36,665 nucleotides of DNA from Candidatus Rokuibacteriota bacterium (GTDB lineage: Bacteria; Methylomirabilota; Methylomirabilia; Rokubacteriales; CSP1-6). Below the pieces are notes generated by a model. The model worked only from the letters and a program-made list of their open reading frames with translations, made no database searches and was not told the origin of the DNA. Location of the stretch: NCBI GenBank assembly GCA_023249095.1, contig JAHFDK010000029.1, forward strand, positions 1 through 36,665, written 5' to 3'. Position 1 is the first letter of the stretch, and each line of letters begins with the position of its first letter. A program made the translations under genes and the position numbers. Below, one piece after another: positions 7,583 through 15,375 of the stretch.

Positions 7583-8731
7583 ATGCGCGACGATTTCTAC
7601 CTGACCGACGAGCAGCGCGGGATGCGGAACTTCGTGCGCTCGATCGCGCGCGACCGGATCGCCCCGCTCGCCGCCCACGTGGACGAGGCGGAGACCTACC
7701 CGGCCGAGCAACTCGAGCTACTCGGCGAGCAAGGGCTAATGGGCCTCTACATCCCCGAGGCCTACGGTGGAAGCGCTATGGGGACGCTCTCGTTCTGCCT
7801 CGCGGTCGAGGAGATCGCCTGGGCGTGCGCGTCCACCGCCGTCATCTACCTCGTCCAGTACGCGGGCGGCTGGCCGATCGTCGCGGCCGGCCGCGAGGAG
7901 CAGAAGCGCCGCTATCTGCCGCGCCTGGCGTCGGGAGAGATCACGGCCGCCTTCTCGCTCTCGGAGCCCGGGGCCGGCTCCGACGCCGCCTCGATCTCCA
8001 CCCGGGCCGTCCGCAAAGGCGACCGTTACGTTCTGAACGGCGTGAAGCTCTGGGTGACCAATGGGAGCCAGGCGTCGGTCGTCACGCTCTTCGCGACCGT
8101 CGATCGTGGCCGCGGCAAAGGGGGCGTGACGGCCTTTCTCGTCGAGCCCACGTTCCCGGGGTTCGCCATCGGCAAGCTCGAGCGAAAGATGGGCATCCGG
8201 GGGTCGCCGACCGTGGCCCTGCATCTGACCGACTGCGAGGTGCCGGTCGAGAACCGGCTCGGCGAAGAAGGTGAGGGGTTCAAGCTCGCGCTCCGGGCCC
8301 TCGACGGCTCGCGTCCCGCAGTCGGCGCCGAAGCGGTGGGCATCGCCCAGGCCGCGCTCGACGCCGCAGTGGCCTACGCGAAGGAGCGCCAGCAATTCGG
8401 CCAGCTGATCGCCTCCTTCCAGGGCCTCCAGTTCATGCTGGCCGACATGGCGATGCAGGTCCACGGTGCGCGGCTGCTCGTCCATCACGCGGCATCGCTC
8501 GTCGATCGCGGGGCCGCATCGACGGCCCTCGAGTCGTCCCTGGCCAAGTGCTTTGCCGCCGACGCTGCGATGAAGGTCACGACCGACGCGGTGCAGGTGT
8601 TCGGCGGGTACGGCTATACACGCGAGTACCCGGTGGAGCGGTTCATGCGCGACGCGAAGATCACCCAGATCTACGAGGGCACGAACCAGATCCAGCGCCT
8701 CGTCATCGCCCGCGAGCTCACGGGCCGATGA
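7583..8731 (+). CDS. acyl-CoA dehydrogenase
   Basis: FAD-dependent alpha,beta-dehydrogenation of an acyl-CoA thioester, passing electrons to ETF. The 382 residues cover the full three-domain fold. Visible are the FAD/substrate signature AFSLSEPGAGSDAASI, the motif [13 protein letters not shown], and the C-terminal [17 protein letters not shown] with the catalytic base Glu365 in the short/medium-chain position. The protein is a close paralogue of the one at 29787. The stop overlaps the start of the DinB-fold gene (ATGA). Chain length and branching of the substrate cannot be read. Confidence 0.93.
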   Translation: MRDDFYLTDEQRGMRNFVRSIARDRIAPLAAHVDEAETYPAEQLELLGEQGLMGLYIPEAYGGSAMGTLSFCLAVEEIAWACASTAVIYLVQYAGGWPIVAAGREEQKRRYLPRLASGEITAAFSLSEPGAGSDAASISTRAVRKGDRYVLNGVKLWVTNGSQASVVTLFATVDRGRGKGGVTAFLVEPTFPGFAIGKLERKMGIRGSPTVALHLTDCEVPVENRLGEEGEGFKLALRALDGSRPAVGAEAVGIAQAALDAAVAYAKERQQFGQLIASFQGLQFMLADMAMQVHGARLLVHHAASLVDRGAASTALESSLAKCFAADAAMKVTTDAVQVFGGYGYTREYPVERFMRDAKITQIYEGTNQIQRLVIARELTGR

Positions 8732-9255
8732 CGCTCGGCCCGAGGCTGTTGCGTCCGACCGAGGTCGGCAGGCTGCTGGAGAGCGCGGTCGCGGTGATCC
8801 GCGCCGAGCTCGCGGCCCTGCCCGATGACGTCCTCGCCTGGCACCCCGCCCCCGGCGAGTGGTGCGTCAAAGAAGTGCTCGGGCATCTCATCGAGAGCGA
8901 GGGGCGTGGCTTCGCCGGAAGAATCCGCATCATTCTCGCGAGCGACACCCCGGCGCTCGAGACTTGGGATCAGAACGAGGTTGCGCGGGCACGGCGGGAC
9001 TGCGAGCGCGACGCCACGGCGCTCCTCGACGAGTTCGCCAAGCTTCGCCGCGAGAGCGTCGCCTTCGTCGCCGGTCTCAGCGCCACCGATCTCGGGCGCG
9101 GCGGGCGCCATCCGAAGGTCGGCCTCTTGCGCGTGGGTGACCTGCTCCACGAATGGGTCCACCACGACCGGAATCACCTCCGTCAGATGCTGTCGAACGT
9201 CCAGGCCCTCGCATGGCCGCACATGGGCAATGCTCGCCGGTTCTCCGAGGAGTAG
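8728..9255 (+). CDS. DinB/YfiT-fold metalloprotein
   Basis: Member of the DinB superfamily of four-helix-bundle proteins, which bind a divalent metal through three histidines. Some relatives are thiol-dependent transferases or detoxification enzymes. The ATG overlaps the stop of the acyl-CoA dehydrogenase (ATGA), so the 175-residue form is chosen. Candidate metal ligands are His53 (VLGHLIESE) and the HxxxH pair His146/His150 (VHHDRNHLRQ). The motif PAPGEWCVKEVLGHL is characteristic of the family. Translational coupling ties it to acyl-CoA metabolism, but its reaction is unknown. Confidence 0.85.
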   Translation: MTLGPRLLRPTEVGRLLESAVAVIRAELAALPDDVLAWHPAPGEWCVKEVLGHLIESEGRGFAGRIRIILASDTPALETWDQNEVARARRDCERDATALLDEFAKLRRESVAFVAGLSATDLGRGGRHPKVGLLRVGDLLHEWVHHDRNHLRQMLSNVQALAWPHMGNARRFSEE

Positions 9256-9298
9256 CCCGCCGGCAGAGTCAATACGCAGCGAACGGGGGGGGAAAAAT

Positions 9299-9336
9299 TT
9301 GACGGCAGCGGGCTCCCGGTGGTAGGTGTCTAGACA
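9299..9336 (+). promoter_or_regulatory. candidate operator/promoter of the GntR gene
   Basis: TGTCTAGACA at 9327-9336 is a perfect 10-bp palindrome and the only copy in the window. A -35-like TTGACG lies at 9299-9304, and the position of the -10 region (about 9322-9328, poor consensus) directly abuts the palindrome. GntR/HutC-type repressors are known to bind short palindromes of this kind. The layout suggests autorepression of the downstream regulator, though binding is inferred. Confidence 0.55.
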
Positions 9337-9361
9337 TCCTGACAGCGGGAGGTCGCCTCGC

Positions 9362-10087
9362 GTGAACTACCGTCCCGGCATTCCGCGGTATCTCCAGATC
9401 GCCGAAGCCATCCGCCTTGACTTGCGCGACGAGGGCGAGCGGATCTCGTCCGAGCACGCCCTCTGCGCCCGCTTCAAGGTGAGCCGGCCGACGATTCGGC
9501 AGGCGCTCGATGTCCTCGTGCAGGAGGGACGGCTCTACCGCCACGCCGGCCGCGGCACCTTCGCGACGCCCTCCGCCGGGGGTGACCGGAAGCTCCGGGT
9601 GATCGGCTCGGTGGGCGACATGATCGCGCTCGGCGACGAGACATGGTTCAAATTCGTGTCGCGCGACGTCGTGCTCCTGCCGGCGAACATCGCCCAGGCG
9701 CTTCGCCTGCCGCCGCGCTCCTCGGCGTACTGCATCGTGGGCGTCCGGAACGCCGAGACCGGCCCCTTCCAGCATGTGACCGCTTACATGCCGCTGACGA
9801 TCGGCACCGCGCTCTCCGACGAGGACCTGTCCAAAACCTCGCTGATCGGCGCCATCGAGCGCCTCCTCGGCGTGCCGATCACGCTCATGGAGCAAGTCGT
9901 GGACGCGGCGCTGGCGCCGCGCCAGGTCGCTGAGCTCCTCCAGATCCGCGCCCGCTCGCCGCTGCTCTTCTTCGAGCGAACGTACTTCGCGGCGAGCGGG
10001 GAGCCGGTCGAGCATGCCGTCTCCTGGCAGACCGGCCGCCGGTATCCGTACCGAATCGTTCTCTCGCGTGCGGAGCGGCGGAGCTGA
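9362..10087 (+). CDS. GntR-family transcriptional regulator (HutC/UTRA type)
   Basis: DNA-binding repressor or activator responding to a small-molecule effector. The GTG at 9362 is preferred because GGGAGG lies about 9 nt upstream; the earlier GTG at 9326 would place the start inside the palindromic operator. Residues 1-68 form the winged helix-turn-helix (PRYLQIAEAIRLDL, ARFKVSRPTIRQALDVLVQE, wing RHAGRGTFATP). Residues of about 75-235 form a UTRA effector domain, with YFAASGEPVEHAVSWQTGRRYPYRI at its end broken across the typical final strands. The hydantoinase genes follow after 137 nt on the same strand and are the obvious candidate targets. Confidence 0.9.
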   Translation: MNYRPGIPRYLQIAEAIRLDLRDEGERISSEHALCARFKVSRPTIRQALDVLVQEGRLYRHAGRGTFATPSAGGDRKLRVIGSVGDMIALGDETWFKFVSRDVVLLPANIAQALRLPPRSSAYCIVGVRNAETGPFQHVTAYMPLTIGTALSDEDLSKTSLIGAIERLLGVPITLMEQVVDAALAPRQVAELLQIRARSPLLFFERTYFAASGEPVEHAVSWQTGRRYPYRIVLSRAERRS

Positions 10088-10095
10088 CAACGGTG

Positions 10096-10155
10096 CCGAC
10101 ACGCATCTGCATCAGGCCACCCTCGGTGGCACCGGCCTCACGGGCCCCGCTACAA
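10096..10155. repeat. start-proximal repeat element, copy 1
   Basis: First of two identical 60-bp units arranged in tandem with a 66-bp period before hyuA. It contains a perfect 6-bp hairpin (GCCACC 10116-10121, GGTGGC 10125-10130, loop CTC) and a second potential stem GGCC-TCAC-GGGCC. Related copies occur at 14125-14178 and inside the livM-livG gene near 34253-34397. Confidence 0.85.
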
Positions 10156-10161
10156 GCAAGA

Positions 10162-10221
10162 CCGACACGCATCTGCATCAGGCCACCCTCGGTGGCACCG
10201 GCCTCACGGGCCCCGCTACAA
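10162..10221. repeat. start-proximal repeat element, copy 2
   Basis: Identical in all 60 positions to the copy at 10096. It ends 3 nt before the hyuA start codon, so its hairpins would lie in the leader where a ribosome-binding site is expected; no Shine-Dalgarno sequence is visible. The perfect identity suggests a recent tandem duplication. Confidence 0.85.
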
Positions 10222-10224
10222 TAA

Positions 10225-12291
10225 ATGCCGTATCGCGTCGGGTTCGACGTCGGAGGAACCTTCACCGACTTCGTCCTGCAGTCGCCGTCCGGCGAGCTTC
10301 TCGCCGCCAAGCGCCTCACGACCTATCCGGACCCGTCCGAGGCGTGCCTGGCCGGCCTCGACGAGCTGATCGCGCAGGGCGGCGTGCCGTGGACCGATGT
10401 CGCGCAGGCGATCCACGGCACCACGCTCGGCTCGAACATCGTCATCGAGCGCAAGGCGCGCGGCGTCGGGCTCCTGACGACGCGCGGCTTTCGCGACGTG
10501 CTCATCATCGGACGCGAGAAGCGTTACCAGGTCTACGACCTGCAGATCGAGAAGCCCGCGCCGTTGATTCGACGCCGGCTCATCGGCGAGGTGACCGAGC
10601 GGATTCTGGCCGATGGGACGGTGAGAACGCCGCTCGACGAGGCCGACGCGCGTCGGGCGATCCGACAGCTCGTCTCCCGCGGAGTGACGACGCTCGCCGT
10701 CTGCCTGCTGCACTCGTATCTGAACCCCGCCCACGAACGGCGGCTCGCGGCCCTCGTCGCCGAGGAAGCGCCGCACGTCACGGTCACGCTGTCTCACGAG
10801 GTCTCGCCGACGTTTCGCGAGTACGAGCGGGCCTCGACGACCGTCGTGAACGCCTACGTGATGACGGCCATCCGTGAATATCTGCGCGGCCTCGCGACCG
10901 CCACGACCCGACGGGGTTACCGCGGCCGGCTCTTCGTGATGCAATCCTCCGGCGGCATCGCGACCGCCGAGGCGATGCAGCGGTATCCCGTCCGGATGAT
11001 CGAGTCCGGCCCCGCCGCGGGGGCCCTGATGGCGGCCGCCTACGGCGAGCTCACCGGCCACCGCGACCTCATCGCCTTCGACATGGGCGGCACCACCGCG
11101 AAGCTTGCATTGATCGAGAGAGGCCGACCCACGACGACGACGGCGTTCGAGCTGCACCGCGTGAACAACGCGCCCGGCAGCGGGCTTCCGATGAACATCC
11201 AGGCGATCGACCTCGTCGAGATCGGCGCGGGCGGCGGCTCGATCGCGCAAGCCAGGCTCGGCGTCATCAGTGTCGGACCTGAGAGCGCGTCGTCGGTGCC
11301 GGGCCCCGTCTGCTACGGCCGGGGCGGCCTCCAGCCGACGGTCACCGACGCCGACGTCGTCCTCGGCTACATCAACCCGGACTACTTCGCTGGCGGCTCG
11401 ATCGCGCTCCAGCCGGGCGCCGCGGCCCGGGCCATCGAGGAGACGATCGCGCGTCCGCTCGGTCTGTCGCTCGAGGACGCGGCGTGGGGCATCCACACGA
11501 TCGTCAACACCAACATGGAGCTGGCCACGCGTGTCGTGTCGATCGAGCGGGGCCGAGATCCCCGCGACCTCACGCTCGTCGCCTTTGGCGGCTCGGGCCC
11601 GGTCCACGGCTGCCGGCTCGCTCAGGCCCTGGGGATTCCGTGGGTCATCCTTCCGGCGGCGGCGGGGGTCACGGCGGCGATCGGCCTGCTCGCCGCCGAG
11701 GTGAAGTTCGACATCGCGCGCACCTACGTCCGGCGCCTCGACGCCGCCAACCCTGCCCATCTCACCTCGATGTTCGAGGAGATGGCCGGGCAGGCGGTCG
11801 AGGTCGTCCGCGAGTCGGCCGTCGCCGGCGAGGTGACGGTGGCGCGCTCGGCGGACGCGCGCTACGTCGGGCAGGGATACGAGCTGACCGTGCCGGTCCC
11901 ACTCGGCCGCCTCGACGCTGCGGCGCTGGCTCGGGTGCGCGCGAGCTTCGACGATATCTACACCGCGCGATACGGCTACGCGAACCCGGACCAGCCGGTC
12001 GAGATCGTCACGTGGAAGCTCTCGGCCATCGGTGGCGCGCCGCGCATCGCCCTGGCCAAGGCGGCGCGCTCCGGCGACGGGAGCCGCAAGGGCGTGCGCC
12101 GGGCCTACTTCCCCGAAGCGCGCGGCTACGCCGACACGCCCGTGTACGACCGGTACGCTCTCACGCCCGGAATGTCACTCACCGGCCCGGCGATCGTCGA
12201 GGAGCGCGAGTCCACGACCGTGTTGCCGCCGGGCGTGACGGCGACGGTCGACGAGTACGCGAACCTCCTCGCGGTGACGCGACTGGCATGA
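10225..12291 (+). CDS. hyuA: hydantoinase/oxoprolinase family protein, subunit A
   Basis: ATP-dependent subunit of the hydantoinase/5-oxoprolinase/acetone-carboxylase superfamily. These enzymes activate a carbonyl by phosphorylation before ring opening or carboxylation in the cytosol. The 688 residues match the HyuA type. An acetate-kinase-like N-terminus shows the phosphate loop VGFDVGGTFTDFV (residues 4-16), and a second nucleotide motif reads AFDMGGTTAKLALI (near 285-299). The central STVVNAYV and the FGGSGPVHG motif also fit. The stop overlaps the hyuB start (ATGA). The substrate could be a hydantoin, oxoproline, lactam or ketone and is not decidable here. Confidence 0.92.
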   Translation: MPYRVGFDVGGTFTDFVLQSPSGELLAAKRLTTYPDPSEACLAGLDELIAQGGVPWTDVAQAIHGTTLGSNIVIERKARGVGLLTTRGFRDVLIIGREKRYQVYDLQIEKPAPLIRRRLIGEVTERILADGTVRTPLDEADARRAIRQLVSRGVTTLAVCLLHSYLNPAHERRLAALVAEEAPHVTVTLSHEVSPTFREYERASTTVVNAYVMTAIREYLRGLATATTRRGYRGRLFVMQSSGGIATAEAMQRYPVRMIESGPAAGALMAAAYGELTGHRDLIAFDMGGTTAKLALIERGRPTTTTAFELHRVNNAPGSGLPMNIQAIDLVEIGAGGGSIAQARLGVISVGPESASSVPGPVCYGRGGLQPTVTDADVVLGYINPDYFAGGSIALQPGAAARAIEETIARPLGLSLEDAAWGIHTIVNTNMELATRVVSIERGRDPRDLTLVAFGGSGPVHGCRLAQALGIPWVILPAAAGVTAAIGLLAAEVKFDIARTYVRRLDAANPAHLTSMFEEMAGQAVEVVRESAVAGEVTVARSADARYVGQGYELTVPVPLGRLDAAALARVRASFDDIYTARYGYANPDQPVEIVTWKLSAIGGAPRIALAKAARSGDGSRKGVRRAYFPEARGYADTPVYDRYALTPGMSLTGPAIVEERESTTVLPPGVTATVDEYANLLAVTRLA

Positions 12292-14033
12292 GCCGGATCG
12301 ACCCGATCACCCTCGGCGTTGTCTGGGGCGCGCTCCAGTCGATCGCGGTCGAGATCGGGACGACCGTGCACAAGACCGCGTACTCCGAGCAGGCGCGCGA
12401 GGGCCAGGACTTTTCCGTCGCGGTCTTCGACCCACAGGGGTGCATGGTGGCCCAGGGGCCGTATTCGCCCGGCCATATGGGCGCGATGTCGTTCGCGGTC
12501 AGAAACGCGCTTGCGGCTCATCCGGTCGAGACGCTGCGACCGGGCGACGCCATCCTGCTGAACGATCCACTCCTCGGCTCCGGCCACCTGCCGGACTTCT
12601 TCATCACCCAGCCCGCGTTCCACGACGGCGCGCTGGTCGGCTTCGCCGTGAACATCCTCCACCACACCGACGTGGGCGGTCAGCGGCCCGGCAGCCAGGG
12701 CGTCGAGGGGATCTTCGACTACTTCCAGGAGGGGCTTCGCATCCCGCCGACCAGGGTCTGGCAGGAGTACCGGGAGCAGGAGGGTGTCGTCGCGATCATC
12801 GCGGCGAACACGCGCACGCCCGACAAGGTCCTCGGCGACCTCCGCGCGCAGCGGAGCGCGCTCCGCGTCGGTGAGCTGCGCCTTCAGGAGTTGGCGGCGC
12901 GCTACGGGCGAGACGTTCTCCGGGCCGCGATGGACGAGATCGTCGCGCGGACCGAGGAGAACATGCGCGCCGCCATCCGGAAGATCCCGGACGGCGTGTA
13001 CCGGTTCGAGGACTTCATGGACGATTGCGGCCCCGGCACGGAGCCGCTCCGCGTCGCCGTCGCGGTGACGGTGGACGGGGACTCGATGATCATCGACTAC
13101 GAGGGCTCGAGCGCTCAGACCGCATCGGGAATGAACTCCTACATCAACTACACGCGCTCCTACTCCTACGCGGCCGCGAAGTGCCTCACCGACCCGCTGG
13201 GGCCGATGAACGAGGGCGCGCTGCGGCCGATCACCGTGCAGGCGCCCGAGGGCTCGTTCCTCAATCCTCGACCGCCCGCGGGTGGGGGACCTCGCGCGAT
13301 CATCTGCTACCGGACGTTCGAGTCCGTGCTGGGCGCGCTCGCGCCGGCCCTTCCCGACCGCGTCACCGCCGCCGCTTCGCACATGGCCAACCCGACCTTT
13401 GGCGGCTGGGACCGGGCTCGGAAGCGGCGGTTCGTCGCCTACGAGCTGGTGCTCTCTGGAACGGGAGCCCGCGCCGCCAAGGACGGCTGCGAGGCGATGT
13501 CGTGGGCGTTCAACGCCTCCAACATTCCGGTGGAGGCCCAGGAGGCCAACCAGCCGATGCTCGTCGAGCGCTTCGAGCTGATCCGCGATTCGGCCGGCGC
13601 CGGCAAGTTCCGGGGCGGCTGCGGGATCCGCCGCGATCTGCGGCTTCTCGCTGACGAGGGGAAGCTGACGAATCTTGCCGACCGGCAGAAGTTCGCGCCA
13701 TACGGGCTCGGCGGCGGCAAGTCGGGAAAGCTCGGTCGCACCGTGCTCAACCCTGGACCGGGCGAGCAGGTCGTGCACGGCAAGCAGTCCCGCGAGTTCG
13801 CTTACGGAGACGTGATCTCGTTCCAGCAGTCGGGCGCCGGCGGGTACGGTGACCCGCTCGAGCGCGATCCCCAGCGCGTTCTCGAGGACGTGCTCGACGA
13901 CTACATGTCGGTCGAAGCGGCGCGCGGCGAGTACGGCGTCGTGATCGCCGGAACCGGCGCCGATCTGTGGGTCGACGCCAACGCGACTAGCCTTCTGCGC
14001 CGAGCAATGTGCGCCGACCGGAGCCAGCCATGA
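12288..14033 (+). CDS. hyuB: hydantoinase/oxoprolinase family protein, subunit B
   Basis: Partner of the upstream HyuA-type subunit, together forming the ATP-dependent amidohydrolase or carboxylase complex. The 581 residues begin MSRIDPITLGVVWGAL. Family landmarks include TAYSEQAREGQDFSVAVFD (near 26-44), LNDPLLGSGHLPDF (near 87-100), and a C-terminal QSGAGGYGDPLERDP, which is the classic HyuB tail. Start and upstream stop overlap as ATGA, so equal expression of A and B is expected. The last 14 or so residues (LLRRAMCADRSQP) look added: the DNA there runs into degenerate GACCGGAGCC-like repeats that continue past the stop. Confidence 0.92.
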   Translation: MSRIDPITLGVVWGALQSIAVEIGTTVHKTAYSEQAREGQDFSVAVFDPQGCMVAQGPYSPGHMGAMSFAVRNALAAHPVETLRPGDAILLNDPLLGSGHLPDFFITQPAFHDGALVGFAVNILHHTDVGGQRPGSQGVEGIFDYFQEGLRIPPTRVWQEYREQEGVVAIIAANTRTPDKVLGDLRAQRSALRVGELRLQELAARYGRDVLRAAMDEIVARTEENMRAAIRKIPDGVYRFEDFMDDCGPGTEPLRVAVAVTVDGDSMIIDYEGSSAQTASGMNSYINYTRSYSYAAAKCLTDPLGPMNEGALRPITVQAPEGSFLNPRPPAGGGPRAIICYRTFESVLGALAPALPDRVTAAASHMANPTFGGWDRARKRRFVAYELVLSGTGARAAKDGCEAMSWAFNASNIPVEAQEANQPMLVERFELIRDSAGAGKFRGGCGIRRDLRLLADEGKLTNLADRQKFAPYGLGGGKSGKLGRTVLNPGPGEQVVHGKQSREFAYGDVISFQQSGAGGYGDPLERDPQRVLEDVLDDYMSVEAARGEYGVVIAGTGADLWVDANATSLLRRAMCADRSQP

Positions 14034-14124
14034 GGGCTGACCGGAGCCGTGGCTTGACCGGGGACCGAAGGCACGGGCCGACCGCGGCCCGGAGCCGACG
14101 GTTGACTGCGGAGCGGAGCTGGGT
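14016..14124. repeat. degenerate GACCGG-rich repeats
   Basis: GACCGGAGCC occurs exactly at 14016-14025 and 14039-14048, with weaker versions near 14056, 14080 and 14108 at irregular spacing of about 17-28 nt. The block starts inside the hyuB 3' end and runs into the start-proximal repeat at 14125. Similar short units (ACGAACGGAGCC) accompany the repeat copies in livM-livG. Confidence 0.5.
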
Positions 14125-14178
14125 CGCATCTATCTCAGGCCACCCTCGGTCCAAGCCGGCCTCACGGCCCCCGCTACC
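14125..14178. repeat. start-proximal repeat element, copy 3
   Basis: A diverged copy of the element found before hyuA. It shares CGCATCT, CTCAGGCCACCCTCGGT, and a final GGCCTCACGGCCCCCGCTAC almost base for base, and ends directly at the GTG start of the acyl-CoA dehydrogenase. The second hairpin (GGCC-TCAC-GGCC) is preserved; the first is shortened. Confidence 0.75.
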
Positions 14179-15339
14179 GTGATCAGATTCACCGCAGAGC
14201 AGGAACAATTTCGCAAGTCCGTCGCGAGGTTCGTCGACGCCGAGGTCGTTCCGGCCGCGGAGGTGCTCGACGAGCGCGCGGAGTTTCCGACCAAGCTCTT
14301 CAAGCGCATCGGCGAGCTCGGCTACCTCGGGTTGCGCTACCCCGAGAGGTACGGCGGCGCCGGCGCCGACATGGTGACGTACTGCCTCTTCGCCGAGGAG
14401 GTGGCGCGCGGCTCGCTGTCGGTGGCCGCCGCCGCGGCGATGCAGTCGCTGATGGGGACCTACTTCGTGTACAAGTACGGCTCCGAGGACCTCCGCCAGC
14501 GCTACCTGGTGCCGGCCCTTCGCGGCGACCTGATCGCGACCTTCGCGCTGACGGAGCCGAACGCCGGCTCCGACGTCGCGAACATCACGACGCGGGCCGT
14601 GCGGCGCGGGGACCGGTACGTGCTTCGCGGGACGAAGACGTGGGTGACCAGCGCGCCGGTCGCGGATCTCGTCACGGTCGCCGCCAAGACTTCGGACGAG
14701 CGGAGCATGAAGAACATCGCGCTCTTCCTCCTGGACCGCGCAGCGATGCGCGGGATCACGCTCGGGAAATCGATCGACAAGATGTCGGTGCGGGCGGCCG
14801 TCACCGGCGAGATCCTTCTCGAGGATGTCGAAGTTCCGGCCGAGCATCTCCTTGGTGGTGAGACCGGCGGCGTTGAAAAGATCGGCGGGATTCTCTCGGA
14901 GATCCGGGTGATGACCGCGGCGATCTCGGTGGGCCTTGCGCGCGCCGCGTACCAGGCGGCGCTCGCCTACGCGCGCGAGCGAATCGCCTTCGGCAAGCCG
15001 ATCGCCGAGCACCAGGCGATCGGCTTCAAGCTCGCCGATATGCTGACATCGCTGCACGCGGCGATCCTCATGACCTACCAGGCGGCCGCGCAGCTCGATG
15101 CCGGGCGAGTCATCACTCGCGAAGCCGCCATGACGAAGCTCTTCGCGTCGGAGACGGCGGTCAGGATCACGGACGAGGCGGCTCGGATCTTCGCCTCCTA
15201 CGGCCTTGCCATGGAGTATCCGGTCCAGCGTTACTTCCGGGACGCGCGGTTCCTCCTGCCCGGTGGAGGCACCTCCGAGATCTTGCGCGTGATCATCGGC
15301 CGCGATCTCGACTGGGACCGGGGCGGGGCCTTCGCCTGA
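14179..15339 (+). CDS. acyl-CoA dehydrogenase-family protein lacking the usual catalytic Glu
   Basis: Full-length member (386 aa) of the acyl-CoA dehydrogenase family, expected to bind FAD and an acyl-CoA. Family motifs are LTEPNAGSDVANIT, YARERIAFGKPIAEHQ and a C-terminal GGGTSEILRVIIGR. Where most family members have YEGT with the catalytic Glu, this protein reads PGGGT, placing Gly363 at that site. The alternative Glu position of isovaleryl-CoA-type enzymes, just before the conserved Arg of the SEIRVM segment, holds Ile; the Glu is one residue further away. It may use that Glu, or act differently from a simple dehydrogenase. It begins with GTG right after repeat copy 3 and heads the plus-strand catabolic run. 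Confidence 0.88.
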   Translation: MIRFTAEQEQFRKSVARFVDAEVVPAAEVLDERAEFPTKLFKRIGELGYLGLRYPERYGGAGADMVTYCLFAEEVARGSLSVAAAAAMQSLMGTYFVYKYGSEDLRQRYLVPALRGDLIATFALTEPNAGSDVANITTRAVRRGDRYVLRGTKTWVTSAPVADLVTVAAKTSDERSMKNIALFLLDRAAMRGITLGKSIDKMSVRAAVTGEILLEDVEVPAEHLLGGETGGVEKIGGILSEIRVMTAAISVGLARAAYQAALAYARERIAFGKPIAEHQAIGFKLADMLTSLHAAILMTYQAAAQLDAGRVITREAAMTKLFASETAVRITDEAARIFASYGLAMEYPVQRYFRDARFLLPGGGTSEILRVIIGRDLDWDRGGAFA

Positions 15340-15375
15340 CGACTGGACACGACCGATCCCGCTGACGGAGGGACA

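Noticed and set aside
9326..9361. Longer GntR form starting at GTG 9326
   Set aside because: It would begin inside the palindromic operator and lacks a ribosome site, whereas the GTG at 9362 has GGGAGG at good spacing.
10096..10221. Possible CRISPR array
   Set aside because: Only two 60-bp units with a 6-nt gap; no spacers of regular size and no cas genes.
10217..10222. TACAAT as a -10 box for hyuA
   Set aside because: It would start transcription at or past the start codon, and the sequence belongs to the repeat; other copies read TACAAG or TACCGT.
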